From assembly GCF_025144465.1 (NCBI RefSeq), contig NZ_CP083554.1, forward strand, positions 44,465-108,464: 64,000 bases of DNA, read 5' to 3'. Position 1 is the first letter of the stretch, and every line of letters begins with the position of its first letter. Under the pieces are notes generated by a model. The model saw nothing but the letters and a program-made list of their open reading frames with translations, searched no databases and was not told the DNA's origin. Made by a program: the position numbers and the translations under genes. The DNA is from Leisingera sp. S132 (GTDB lineage Bacteria; Pseudomonadota; Alphaproteobacteria; Rhodobacterales; Rhodobacteraceae). Below are positions 36,701 to 44,730 of the stretch, one piece after another.

Positions 36701-38779
36701 CACCTCAACAGCGGCCAGGCTCTCCAGCGCATCCTCTGTTCCGCTGCCGGCGTCTTCCTCTTCGGGAGCCTCCTCCAGCAGTCCGCCCAGCACATCCTCC
36801 AGGTCATCGCCGTCATCGGCCTCCGGCACCGCAGCTTCCGCCAGGCTGTCCAAAGCCGCCGCGGCCTCTTCGCCGCCGTCCTCCTCATCCGGTTCCAGAT
36901 CCGCCAGGCCGCTCAGAACGCCGGAGACGTCCTCTTCTTCACTTTCGGAAACCTCGACCGCAGCCAGGCTCTCCAGTGCGGCGCCCGACAGATCTTCTTC
37001 GTCGGCATCAGCCGGCTCCAGTCCGGCCAATCCCTCCAGAATATCCGAGTGATCTTCCGCATCCGGCTCTTCAACTTCAGCGGCGGCCAGGCTTTCGAGC
37101 ACGGCGTCCGCGGCATCATCTGCCTCATCCTCCGCTTCAATCGAGGCCAGCTCCTCCAGAACCGCAGAATGGTCTTCTTCTTCAGCTGTTTCCAGCACAT
37201 CCGCAGCCGCAAGGCTTTCCAAGGCGGCAGCAGCCGTGTCCTCTTCTGCCGTGCCGTCAATGTCCAAAGCGGCCAGGCTAACCAGCGCGTCATCCGCTGC
37301 GGTGTCCTCGACCTCATCCACCGCGGCATCAGCCAACGCATCCAGTACGCCGGAATGATCCTCTTCCACGGCCTCCTCGATCTCGACCGACGCCAGACTT
37401 TCTAGCGCATCGTCTGCGGCGGAATCCTCCGCCGCCGGCATTTCCAGATCCGCCAAGGCATCCAGAACGCCAAAGTGATCCTCTTTTTCCGCCTCACTCA
37501 CCTCAACCGCGGCAAGGCTCTCCAGTGCCGCGCCGGCGGCATCCTCGTCTGCCGTCTCTTCCGGTTCCTGTGCCGCCAGCCCGGCAAGCACATCACCCGC
37601 AGTATCCTCGGCCTCTTCAGGAATTTCCGCCTGCGCCAGCCCTGCCAGAACGGACCCTGTCTGATCCTCCTCTTCGGCATCCGGAACCTCAGCACCCGCC
37701 AGCGAGGCCAGCGCCTCTCCGGCTGCATCGCCCTGCTCCTCCTTTTCCGGAGCAGCAGCGCTCAGACCCGCCAGAACATCGGCGGCACCATCATCCGGCT
37801 CCGCTTCCTCAGGCTCGGCCGCCCGCAGATCGTCCAGAACACTGGCAGCAGCGTCACCGGTATCAGCGTCCTCTGGGGCTTGCGCGGAAAGCCCGGCCAG
37901 CACGTCACCGGAGGTGTCTTTCTCTTCCTCCGGAAGGTCAGCCTGGGCCAGCCCCTCCAGCACCGCCGCAGAGGTGTCTTCCTCAACAGTCTCCGGAACC
38001 TCAGCCGCAGCCAGCGACGCCAAGGCATCTGCGGCTTCATCCGGTTGTTCCGCATCAGCCGGGGCCGCCGCACTCAGTCCCGCCAGCACATCTGCCGAAA
38101 CATCCTCCGCCGCCTGCTCCTCAGGCGCCGCTTCGCGCAAGGCATCCAGAACACTGCCCGAAGTGTCTTGAGGCTCTTCCTTCTCCGGCGCCTGCACGGC
38201 GAGGCCCGCCAGCACGCTGCCCGTGGTGTCCGCCTCCTCCTCCGGAAGTTCCAGATTGCGCAGGCTGTCCAACGCCGCGGCACTCTCCGCATCCGCCGCG
38301 GGCGCCGAAACTGCGGCCAGCAGCGACGGATCGTTCAGGATCGTCTCGATCAGCGCCTCGGCCCCGGTCTTGCCGTCCATATAGGCCATCAGGTTCTGCA
38401 ACTGGGTGCGCGCCTCCAAGAGCGGGCGCAGCGCGTCCACCTTGGCGGCAATCGCACCGGGCGCGAAATCCGCCATGCTCTCAAACGTCAGATCCACCGC
38501 CAGGCTGCCCTCGCCGGTCAGCGTGTTGGGCACCGTGAAGGCGGCGCGCGGCGCCAGCCCTTTCATGCGCTCGTCGAAGTTGTCGACATCGATCTCCAGG
38601 AACTTGCGGTCCGCCACTGTGGGCTGCTCCACCGTGGACTTGCCTGCCAGATCGCTCATCACCCCCATGACAAAGGGCAGCTGCACCTTCTTCTCGGCGC
38701 CGTAAAGCTCCACGTCATATTCGATCTGAACCCGGGGCGCCCGGTTGCGAGCGATGAACTTCTGCGAGCTGTCAGCCAT
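33707..38779 (-). CDS. Giant TssB / acidic-repeat / TssB-like / TssC-like fusion protein
   Basis: A single open frame of 1690 residues with five parts. Residues 1-158 are a TssB (VipA) domain nearly the same as the separate TssB of this window. Residues about 165-1100 are acidic, low-complexity repeats with about 45 copies of a short leucine motif such as VLAGLA or LLGGLD. Residues about 1120-1225 (KRFRMAVLGDFSGRA, DGLHPDELYENVGLFSEL) look like a second, divergent TssB. Residues about 1255-1600 are TssC-like (HHPEFQSVEAQWRSLDLMARSI, SPRFLLRHPYGEKTDP). An Asp-rich tail (about 1617-1690) ends the protein. It may be an alternative or capping sheath component; this is inference. It overlaps the ion channel gene by eight bases. 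Confidence 0.85.
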   Translation of the reverse strand: MADSSQKFIARNRAPRVQIEYDVELYGAEKKVQLPFVMGVMSDLAGKSTVEQPTVADRKFLEIDVDNFDERMKGLAPRAAFTVPNTLTGEGSLAVDLTFESMADFAPGAIAAKVDALRPLLEARTQLQNLMAYMDGKTGAEALIETILNDPSLLAAVSAPAADAESAAALDSLRNLELPEEEADTTGSVLAGLAVQAPEKEEPQDTSGSVLDALREAAPEEQAAEDVSADVLAGLSAAAPADAEQPDEAADALASLAAAEVPETVEEDTSAAVLEGLAQADLPEEEKDTSGDVLAGLSAQAPEDADTGDAAASVLDDLRAAEPEEAEPDDGAADVLAGLSAAAPEKEEQGDAAGEALASLAGAEVPDAEEEDQTGSVLAGLAQAEIPEEAEDTAGDVLAGLAAQEPEETADEDAAGAALESLAAVEVSEAEKEDHFGVLDALADLEMPAAEDSAADDALESLASVEIEEAVEEDHSGVLDALADAAVDEVEDTAADDALVSLAALDIDGTAEEDTAAAALESLAAADVLETAEEEDHSAVLEELASIEAEDEADDAADAVLESLAAAEVEEPDAEDHSDILEGLAGLEPADADEEDLSGAALESLAAVEVSESEEEDVSGVLSGLADLEPDEEDGGEEAAAALDSLAEAAVPEADDGDDLEDVLGGLLEEAPEEEDAGSGTEDALESLAAVEVEDTEDGGAEDILEGLLDAAPEDEPEEDLSAILDSLEAPDESEEADGAGDVLAGLADDLPEDDPEDETDLDDILGGLDVPDEEAAEDDLSAALDTLEAPDEEEEDSGLDDLLADLGSDAPEDDAGEDTADVLAGLAGAGSAEDADSGDEDLDALLGGLDEDDGLDSLLGDLDTEEESAEEADALLSAGADDTVAEAGSDDSSLEDLLGGLDAGEDDGSADLDALLADDEAADEDGGGDDLDALLGGLDEASGAEAGGLDDLLGGLDDDDSGGTADAGEDDLDALLGGLDDDEAAEDASLDDLLGDLGSEEEEDGDLEGLLAGLGEEAEAEDADSAEDDLDALLGGLGDADADLDSLMGGDDGDLDLDDLLGGLDDDDTAGDGGDDLDALLGDLDADGDEPAAAAASDDPEFAYGTMSAARPEPARLERKRFRMAVLGDFSGRAAKGQIETGDALAARKAVLLDPDTVEDVIGSFATELVLPIGKDGAGIAVKLEDLDGLHPDELYENVGLFSELVGLRKQLQSGATADHAAKTLKAWAEKHGTKARAPKRTSAGNAMPADKRLSAFQQLIGDTGNTLREASPVEELLARVVGPHIRALPDPQVAEMQKAVDEALSDAMRLVLHHPEFQSVEAQWRSLDLMARSIEADDTLDVMLYDISAEELAADLAAEDDLSKTGLVRLLTEEPLDEENGRGGYSALIGMYQFEETPPHAELLGRIARVAAHVDAPFFASVSPEFLKTPKAERPKLVADAWTTLQGMAEAGHLGLASPRFLLRHPYGEKTDPCYEFDFEEFTETEGLRGMLWANPVVLVAILLGRSFKENGPSLQLGKIMSLGGMPYHYVNDKFGDQVALPCTERNIDLDKIAMAQERGFMAVSAVKGRDEVRLTSFNSLKGSEILGPWTGLPAPEPSPPDPRGLPKPKPPAGGGDDDEDLDLDLDLGGDDEDDLGLDDLDFGGDDGDDDGLGDLDDLLSSFGDDDDSDGGDDDDMDADLAALLDDL
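35480..38287 (-). repeat. Coding region of acidic leucine-motif repeats
   Basis: This stretch encodes about 935 residues of degenerate repeats, each roughly 18-25 residues long, built as an Asp/Glu-rich spacer plus a short hydrophobic core. The first two thirds use cores like VLAGLA, ALESLA and VLDALA; the last third shifts to LDALLGGLDDD. About 45 cores were counted by eye. The repeats are degenerate at DNA level, so recent simple slippage is not obvious. Confidence 0.85.
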
Positions 38780-39626
38780 TGCCCTGCCCTTTCAGCTCAG
38801 CAATCTCCGCCCGCAGGTTTTTGATCTCCGCATGCAGCTCCATCACATGCGCGTCGACCACGTCGGTTTCCGACTTCACCAGATCGCGCAGCTTCTCGAA
38901 CTCCGCCTCCGCGTCGGCTTCCACCGCGGACTGCATCGTGTTGACCAGAAGGCCGATGAACAGGTTCAGCACCGAAAACGCTGTGATCACGATGAACGGC
39001 ACAAAGAACGACCAGGCAAAGGGGAATTCCTCCATCACCGGGCGCACGATCCCCATCGACCAGCTTTCCAGTGTCATGATCTGGAACAGCGAATACAGCG
39101 ACCGCCCCAGCGTGCCGAACCATTCGTCAAAGGCGGCGCCGTACATCATCGTCGCCATCACGCCAAAGACGTAGAACACGATGGAGATCATCACGATCAC
39201 CGCGCCCATGCCGGGCAGCGCATCCAGCAGGGCCTGAACCACGGCACGCATCTGCGGAATGACCGACAGCAGGCGCAGCGCCCGCACCACCCGCAGGCCG
39301 CGCAGCGCCGACAGGCCCTGGCTGTCCGGGAACAGGCCGAACGAGACCACGACCAGGTCAAAGATGTTCCAGGCCGAAGAGAAGAACCGCCAGCCGTAGG
39401 CAAACAGCTTCAGCGCCAGCTCCAGCACGAAGACCGCAAGAACGGCGGTGTCGATCACATCCAGCAGCCCGCCCGCATGCGCCCGCACCGCCGCCGAGGT
39501 GCCAAGGCCCAGCGTGATCGCATTGAAGATGATGATGCCCAGAATGGCATTGGTCACCGATCTGCGTTCAACAAATTCGCGGGCCTTGTCCCGAAGCGTC
39601 ACGGCAGTTTGCGCGCTGCTGTCCAA
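38772..39626 (-). CDS. Bacterial voltage-gated sodium channel (BacNav family)
   Basis: A 284-residue six-helix channel. S1-S3 lie in residues 25-97. The S4 voltage sensor is LRGLRVVRALRLL with four arginines spaced every third residue (109, 112, 115, 118). The pore has the selectivity filter TLESWSMGIVRP (residues 185-196), the same string I recall for NavAb, then S6 (FFVPFIVITAFSVLNLFIGLLVN). A C-terminal coiled coil (VMELHAEIKNLRAEIAELKG) matches the tetramer bundle of this family. Sodium selectivity is inferred from the filter. It lies inside the type VI operon and overlaps the fusion gene by eight bases. Confidence 0.93.
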   Translation of the reverse strand: MDSSAQTAVTLRDKAREFVERRSVTNAILGIIIFNAITLGLGTSAAVRAHAGGLLDVIDTAVLAVFVLELALKLFAYGWRFFSSAWNIFDLVVVSFGLFPDSQGLSALRGLRVVRALRLLSVIPQMRAVVQALLDALPGMGAVIVMISIVFYVFGVMATMMYGAAFDEWFGTLGRSLYSLFQIMTLESWSMGIVRPVMEEFPFAWSFFVPFIVITAFSVLNLFIGLLVNTMQSAVEADAEAEFEKLRDLVKSETDVVDAHVMELHAEIKNLRAEIAELKGQGNG

Positions 39627-39656
39627 TGTTTTTCTCCACCTGGTCTTTCAATTCAG

Positions 39657-39679
39657 CCGGGCGCCGCACAAGCGCCCGG
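39657..39679 (-). terminator. Hairpin between the 402-residue gene and the channel gene
   Basis: A perfect 8-bp stem (CCGGGCGC/GCGCCCGG) with a 7-base loop lies in the 82-base gap after the 402-residue gene. No T-run follows on the minus strand, so it may attenuate or protect the transcript rather than terminate it. Confidence 0.35.
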
Positions 39680-39708
39680 CCCTGCTCCGGCCGCCGGGGC
39701 CGCAGGCC

Positions 39709-40917
39709 CTAGCGCAGCGGGTCCAGCCCGTAGTTGACTTGCAAGTCTTTCATCCAGGTCAGGGCAGACTTGTTCCTGGCGTCCTTGATCTTGCTGTACA
39801 GCGTCTGCGCCTTTTTGGTCGCCGATTTCTTGGTCGCCTTGTCGCCGGACTTCAGCTTTTTCTCAAGTTTTTGAAGTTCTTTTTCCAGGGCCTTGATCTC
39901 CGCCTTGTAGGCGTCCTTCTCGTCCTGTTTGGTCGGCATCACAGAGTTCTTGGAGCCGTCTTCATTGGTCGAGGCCGTCCCCGGCTGGCCGACAACCTTG
40001 CAGTTGATGCCCTTGGCCTTCAGCAGCCGCCAGACTTTGCCGGCATAGGTGTCGTAGTCGTACTTGTCACCCGGCGGAGCAATGCCGCCTGCCGCGGTGA
40101 AGCAGCCGGACAGCAGAACCGTTCCCTTGAAATCCTTCGACAGGTTCTTCTTCTTGTCCTTGTTGCCGGTCAGCAGATCGACGATCTGGTCGGGCGACTT
40201 CTTGCCCAGCTTGGTGCCCAGCCAGATGCCATTGATCTTCTCGCGTGAGCCATGGGCGCACAGCGCCACCGTGCCGGTCGTCAGCTCGCCAAAGTCCGCC
40301 TCGTCCGTGTTCACGGTCTTGGTCTTGTACTTCGCAGCCTGCTTCTCGGCAGCCCGGTTGATCACCTTGTCGCCGCCCTTGAACTTCTCCAGCAGCACCC
40401 CGTAGACCTTGTCCTTGGTGACCTTCTTCAGATCGCCGTCATGTTTGGCCACCAGCTTGTCCAGCGCCTCTTCGATGATCGAGATGTTCTTCTTTGTCAG
40501 GTTCACCACAACATTGGTTTCATCCGCCAGTTCCGCCTCAAGCTTGTTCCAGTCCTTGCGGATCACCTCAGTCTTGTCGAAATTGACAGGCGGTTTGCCT
40601 TCCTTCGGCGGCGGCAGCATCCCGGTAATGCAGATCGACAGGTGGCCAGACGTGTCAATGCCGCCAACCACACTCAGCTCCGGGGTAAAGCCCAGATCCT
40701 TCACCTGAGAGGAATTTTGCGCGACCTGCTGAACCTTGGCGCATTTGGCAACCAGAGCCTGCGCCTTTTTCAGCCCCGGCAGCTTGATGCCCTGGGCCTG
40801 CATGCCCTTGTCCTTCAGATACTTTCCGATTGCCATCGCCATTTTGGCAATGTCGGCACTGGCAACGTTCTCGCCGCCGCCAGAGCCCAGGAAAATCGTC
40901 TTGTACTGTGTGGCCAT
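39709..40917 (-). CDS. Uncharacterised protein with caspase-like His/Cys motifs, candidate type VI effector
   Basis: A 402-residue protein not recognised as a named family. Two hydrophobic strands end in likely catalytic residues: TVALCAHGS with His222 and TVLLSGCFTAAGG with Cys272. This order and spacing is that of caspase-fold (clan CD) peptidases. Residues 330-400 are Lys/Glu-rich and probably a coiled coil (KAEIKALEKELQKLEKKLKSG). There is no signal peptide or membrane segment. Placement between clpV and the channel gene, with no export signal, fits a type VI cargo or a regulator of sheath turnover. The peptidase role is inference from two motifs. Confidence 0.75.
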   Translation of the reverse strand: MATQYKTIFLGSGGGENVASADIAKMAMAIGKYLKDKGMQAQGIKLPGLKKAQALVAKCAKVQQVAQNSSQVKDLGFTPELSVVGGIDTSGHLSICITGMLPPPKEGKPPVNFDKTEVIRKDWNKLEAELADETNVVVNLTKKNISIIEEALDKLVAKHDGDLKKVTKDKVYGVLLEKFKGGDKVINRAAEKQAAKYKTKTVNTDEADFGELTTGTVALCAHGSREKINGIWLGTKLGKKSPDQIVDLLTGNKDKKKNLSKDFKGTVLLSGCFTAAGGIAPPGDKYDYDTYAGKVWRLLKAKGINCKVVGQPGTASTNEDGSKNSVMPTKQDEKDAYKAEIKALEKELQKLEKKLKSGDKATKKSATKKAQTLYSKIKDARNKSALTWMKDLQVNYGLDPLR

Positions 40918-40949
40918 GTCAGTTTCCTCCTGGCTGCTTCTGCATTCAA

Positions 40950-43673
40950 TCAGTCAAACGCGTAAGTGAATTCTCCGTCCTTGACGCCGATGGCGACCTT
41001 CTCGACGTCCGCACCCTCCATCAGGCGGCGCAGGAACTCGTTGGAAATCTCCGGCAGCATGGTGTTGGTGACAATCGCGTCGATCATCCGCCCGCCGCTG
41101 TCCAGCTCCTGGCAGCGGTTGACGATCTCTTCTACCACGGCATCCGAATACTCGAACGGCACCCCATGCGCCTCCTGCACCCGTTTCTGGATGCGGCCCA
41201 GCTGCAGCTTGGTGATCTCGCCGATCATCTCCGGGCTGAGCGGATAGTACGGGATCGCCACCAGACGCCCCAGCAGCGCCGGCGGGAACACCTTCAAGAG
41301 CGGATCGCGGATCGCCTTTGCCATGCCTTCCGGGTCCGGCATCAGCTCGGGGTCCGAACACAGGTCCATGATCGTCTCGGTGCCGACGTTGGAGGTCAGC
41401 AGGATCAGGGTGTTCTTGAAGTCGATGATGCGGCCTTCGCCGTCTTCCATCACGCCCTTGTCAAACACCTGGAAAAAGATCTCATGCACATCGGGGTGCG
41501 CCTTTTCGACCTCATCCAGCAGCACCACGGAATAGGGCTTGCGCCGCACCGCCTCGGTCAGCACCCCGCCCTCGCCGTAACCGACATAGCCGGGAGGCGC
41601 GCCTTTCAGCGAGCTGACGGTATGGGCCTCCTGATATTCCGACATGTTGATGGTGATGACGTTCTGCTCACCGCCATACAGCACCTCAGCCAACGCCAGC
41701 GCGGTCTCGGTCTTACCGACGCCCGAAGTACCGGCCAGCATGAACACCCCGATCGGCTTGTTCGGATTGTCCAGCCCTGCGCGGCTGGTCTGGATGCGCT
41801 TGGCAATCATCTTCATCGCATGGTCCTGGCCGATCACCCGCTGCGCCAGCCGCTCTTTCAGGTTCAGGATGGTTTCAATCTCATCCTTGACCATGCGGCC
41901 CACCGGGATACCGGTCCAGTCGCCCACCACCGAGGCCACCGCCTGATGGTCGACAATCGGCAGGATCAGTGCAGAGTCGCCCTGCAGCGCTTCCAGCTCG
42001 GCGTTCTTGTCCTTCAGCTCCTGCATCAGCTTGGCGCGCTCTTCGTCCGGCAGCGGGCTATCGGCGGCGCCCTCCGCAGCGTCGTCCCCGGCATCCGGCG
42101 CAGCATCCACGGGGGCGGCTCCCTCCCGGAGCTTGGCGCGCAGCTCCAGAATGCCCTCGACCACCGCCTTTTCCTTGTCCCAGCGCTCGGTCAGGCCTGC
42201 CAGCCGTTCCTCTTCGGCAGCCTTGGCGGCTTCCACCGCCTCGCGCCGGTCGGCGACCTCATAGCCGGCAGTCTCGTCGCGGCCGATAATCTCCAGCTCG
42301 GTGGTCAGCGCCTCAATCCTGCGCTGGCTGTCGTCAACCTCGGCCGGAACCGCGTGCTGGCTGACCGCCACCCGCGCACAGGCCGTATCCAGAAGGCTGA
42401 CGGACTTGTCCGGCAGCTGCCGCGCCGGGATGTAGCGCGCCGACAGGCTGACGGCCGCCTCGATCCCCTCGTCCAGCACCTGCACCCGGTGGTGGTTTTC
42501 CAGCATCGAGGCAATGCCGCGCATCATCAGGATTGCCTTCTGGATGCCCGGTTCCTCGACCTTGACCACCTGGAAGCGGCGGGTCAGTGCCGGGTCTTTC
42601 TCAATGTATTTCTTGTACTCTGCCCAGGTGGTCGCGCCGATGGTGCGCAGCGTCCCGCGCGCCAGCGCCGGTTTCAAGAGGTTCGCCGCATCGCCGGTGC
42701 CAGCCGCACCGCCCGCACCCACCAGCGTGTGGGTTTCATCGACAAACATCACAATCGGCACCGGGCTTGCCTGCACCTCGTCGATCACCTGGCGCAGGCG
42801 GTTTTCAAACTCGCCCTTCATGCTGGCACCGGCCTGCAGCAGGCCCACGTCCAGCACCATCAGCCGCACATCCTTCAGCGCCGGCGGCACGTCGCCGCGC
42901 GCGATCCGCAGCGCAAAACCCTCGACCACAGCCGTCTTACCCACGCCCGCCTCGCCGGTCAGGATCGGGTTGTTCTGGCGCCGCCGCATCAGAATATCAA
43001 CGATCTGGCGGATTTCCTCATCGCGGCCCACGATCGGGTCGATTTCGCCGTTGCGGGCCTGTTCGGTCAGGTCAGTGCAGAACTGCTGCAGCGCCTCGCC
43101 CTTGCCCATGGCGCCCGGCGCCATCGAGCCGGAGGCCTCACCCGGCTCCGCCCCGCCGCCGGTCACGTTAGAGCCATCCTGCGCCCCCAGCCGTTCCTCG
43201 GGCGAGCCATCGGTGGCCTTATGGAAGTTATCGGCCAGATCATCGGCACCGATCTTCGCCAGCTCCGGCGACATGTTCGACAGGATGTTGCGCAGCGCCG
43301 GTGTCTTCAGCATCCCCAAAAGCAGATGGCCGCTGCGCACCTGGCCCGCGGAGTAGAGCAGCGAACCCCAGACCCAGCCGCGTTCCATCGCATCCATCAG
43401 GTGATCCGACAGGTCCGAGATCGTCGAGGCGCCGCGCGGCAGCATGTCCAGCGCCCGGGTCAGCTCACTGGCAATCTTGCCCGTATCCAGGTCGTAATGC
43501 TGGATGATCCGGTGCATATCGCTGTCCTGCTGCGCCAGCAGCTGATGCATCCAGTGCACCAGTTCCACATAGGGGTTTCCGCGCATCTTGCAGAACACGG
43601 TTGCGCTCTCGACAGCCTGGTATCCCAGCTTGTTCAATTTGCCAAACAGCGCCACGCGGCTGATCTCGGTCAT
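40950..43673 (-). CDS. tssH: Type VI sheath-recycling ATPase TssH (ClpV)
   Basis: A 907-residue AAA+ unfoldase. The N-terminal Clp-N domain occupies about residues 1-155. The first ATPase domain has Walker A GEAGVGKTAV (about 240-249) and the second GTSGVGKTETAL, with the middle coiled region between them (PLPDEERAKLMQELKDKNAELEALQG). HPDVHEIFFQVFDKGVMEDGEG and a C-terminal D2-small domain complete it. ClpV pulls apart contracted TssB/TssC sheaths; here it may face two kinds of TssB N-terminus. It is preceded by tssG with a one-base gap. Confidence 0.97.
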   Translation of the reverse strand: MTEISRVALFGKLNKLGYQAVESATVFCKMRGNPYVELVHWMHQLLAQQDSDMHRIIQHYDLDTGKIASELTRALDMLPRGASTISDLSDHLMDAMERGWVWGSLLYSAGQVRSGHLLLGMLKTPALRNILSNMSPELAKIGADDLADNFHKATDGSPEERLGAQDGSNVTGGGAEPGEASGSMAPGAMGKGEALQQFCTDLTEQARNGEIDPIVGRDEEIRQIVDILMRRRQNNPILTGEAGVGKTAVVEGFALRIARGDVPPALKDVRLMVLDVGLLQAGASMKGEFENRLRQVIDEVQASPVPIVMFVDETHTLVGAGGAAGTGDAANLLKPALARGTLRTIGATTWAEYKKYIEKDPALTRRFQVVKVEEPGIQKAILMMRGIASMLENHHRVQVLDEGIEAAVSLSARYIPARQLPDKSVSLLDTACARVAVSQHAVPAEVDDSQRRIEALTTELEIIGRDETAGYEVADRREAVEAAKAAEEERLAGLTERWDKEKAVVEGILELRAKLREGAAPVDAAPDAGDDAAEGAADSPLPDEERAKLMQELKDKNAELEALQGDSALILPIVDHQAVASVVGDWTGIPVGRMVKDEIETILNLKERLAQRVIGQDHAMKMIAKRIQTSRAGLDNPNKPIGVFMLAGTSGVGKTETALALAEVLYGGEQNVITINMSEYQEAHTVSSLKGAPPGYVGYGEGGVLTEAVRRKPYSVVLLDEVEKAHPDVHEIFFQVFDKGVMEDGEGRIIDFKNTLILLTSNVGTETIMDLCSDPELMPDPEGMAKAIRDPLLKVFPPALLGRLVAIPYYPLSPEMIGEITKLQLGRIQKRVQEAHGVPFEYSDAVVEEIVNRCQELDSGGRMIDAIVTNTMLPEISNEFLRRLMEGADVEKVAIGVKDGEFTYAFD

Positions 43674-43674
43674 C

Positions 43675-44730
43675 TCAAATCCCTCCCTCTACAGGCTTCT
43701 CAGCCCCGGCGCCTAATCCCGGGTACAGGTACAAATCATTCACATCCGGCTGGTCCGCATCCGGATCCGGGCGCGAGCGCACCCAGCTGGTGTGCCCCAG
43801 CCGCGTGGTGCCGCCCAAGGATGCCCGCGGCACCTCGTCGCCCGCCAGAACCAGGTTCACGTCCCAGTCCAGAATATCGCCGGCATAAGAGCGCACAATC
43901 GCCCGCAGCCGGTCCAGCGCCGCGCCGCCGGGCAGCAGCCGCTCATAATCTTCCAGTTTCAGCGGCCCGATGCGGATGCGGAACTTGGCACTGCGGCTCC
44001 AGACCTTGTCGCCGATGCTGGTGGTCTGTCCCAGCCCGCCGTAACCCAGCTGCCAGCGGTCGTCCGGCTCCAGCTCCAGCCAGCTGCCGACATACTCCTC
44101 CAGAGAGACGGGCACCTCGAAAAACGCCGACAGGATCGACACCAGCCCCTCGGCGTTCTTGGCGCCCTTCGCCAGGTGGCCCGCAAAATGCAGCTTGGCC
44201 AGATCCGGCATGTCGTCGCGGCTGGTGAACTTGAAACCGTTGTAACCGATCAGCGATGCCACCTTGCGCGCCATCGGGTCATCCGCCCGGTCAAAGCTCA
44301 CCGCGGGCGAGCCCTGCGTCCAGGCCCGGTACAAGAGGCTCATCAGCCGGTGCGTCAGCATATCGGCAAAGGCCACCATCGTCGGGTCGCGGTGATTCCT
44401 TTTGCGGTCGCGGGCGTATTCGGTCAGATGCAGCGGCAGCGGGCCTTGCGGGCCGAACAGCCCGAAGAACCGGTTGGTCAGCACCGCCGGCTTGTCCCCC
44501 TCCGCCGGTTTGAACGCAGCAATGGTCGAGGGCGGGAACGCCAGTTCCGCCTCCTGCCCCAGCCGCAGCCGGTCCTGCCGCGGACGGCGGCTTTCGCCCA
44601 GGCGCGGGGCGTCATCGAAATGCGCCTCCAATACCCGCAGGGCCTGAAAAACATGATGTTTCTCAGGGTCCATGGCCAGCCGGCCATACAGGCTCAGATC
44701 ATCCGGCCGAGGCCCTTTTCCGGTCGCCAT
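43675..44730 (-). CDS. tssG: Type VI baseplate protein TssG
   Basis: A 351-residue protein of the TssG/ImpH family: HHVFQALRVLEAHFDDAPRLGES, FGLFGPQGPLPLHLTEYARDR, the LMSLLYRAWTQ segment and FRIRIGPLKLEDYERLLPGG. It forms the baseplate wedge with TssF and TssE. The start at ATG 44730 makes a 37-base overlap with tssF; a shorter start is possible but would trim little of the conserved region. Confidence 0.95.
   Translation of the reverse strand: MATGKGPRPDDLSLYGRLAMDPEKHHVFQALRVLEAHFDDAPRLGESRRPRQDRLRLGQEAELAFPPSTIAAFKPAEGDKPAVLTNRFFGLFGPQGPLPLHLTEYARDRKRNHRDPTMVAFADMLTHRLMSLLYRAWTQGSPAVSFDRADDPMARKVASLIGYNGFKFTSRDDMPDLAKLHFAGHLAKGAKNAEGLVSILSAFFEVPVSLEEYVGSWLELEPDDRWQLGYGGLGQTTSIGDKVWSRSAKFRIRIGPLKLEDYERLLPGGAALDRLRAIVRSYAGDILDWDVNLVLAGDEVPRASLGGTTRLGHTSWVRSRPDPDADQPDVNDLYLYPGLGAGAEKPVEGGI

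Noticed and set aside
35480..38287. Acidic repeat region as a sequencing or assembly artefact
   Set aside because: The frame stays open over 2.8 kb of degenerate, non-identical repeats, and both flanks are in frame with recognisable sheath domains. Collapsed or wrong copy number still cannot be excluded.
40830..44228. Very long open frame on the plus strand (1132 codons) and similar ones at 28782-31511, 35278-37281 and 37525-38538
   Set aside because: They run antisense to clpV, tssG, tssK, tagH and the sheath fusion, whose products have clear family motifs. High G+C third-position bias opens opposite frames; their translations are low-complexity Arg/Pro/His/Gln strings.
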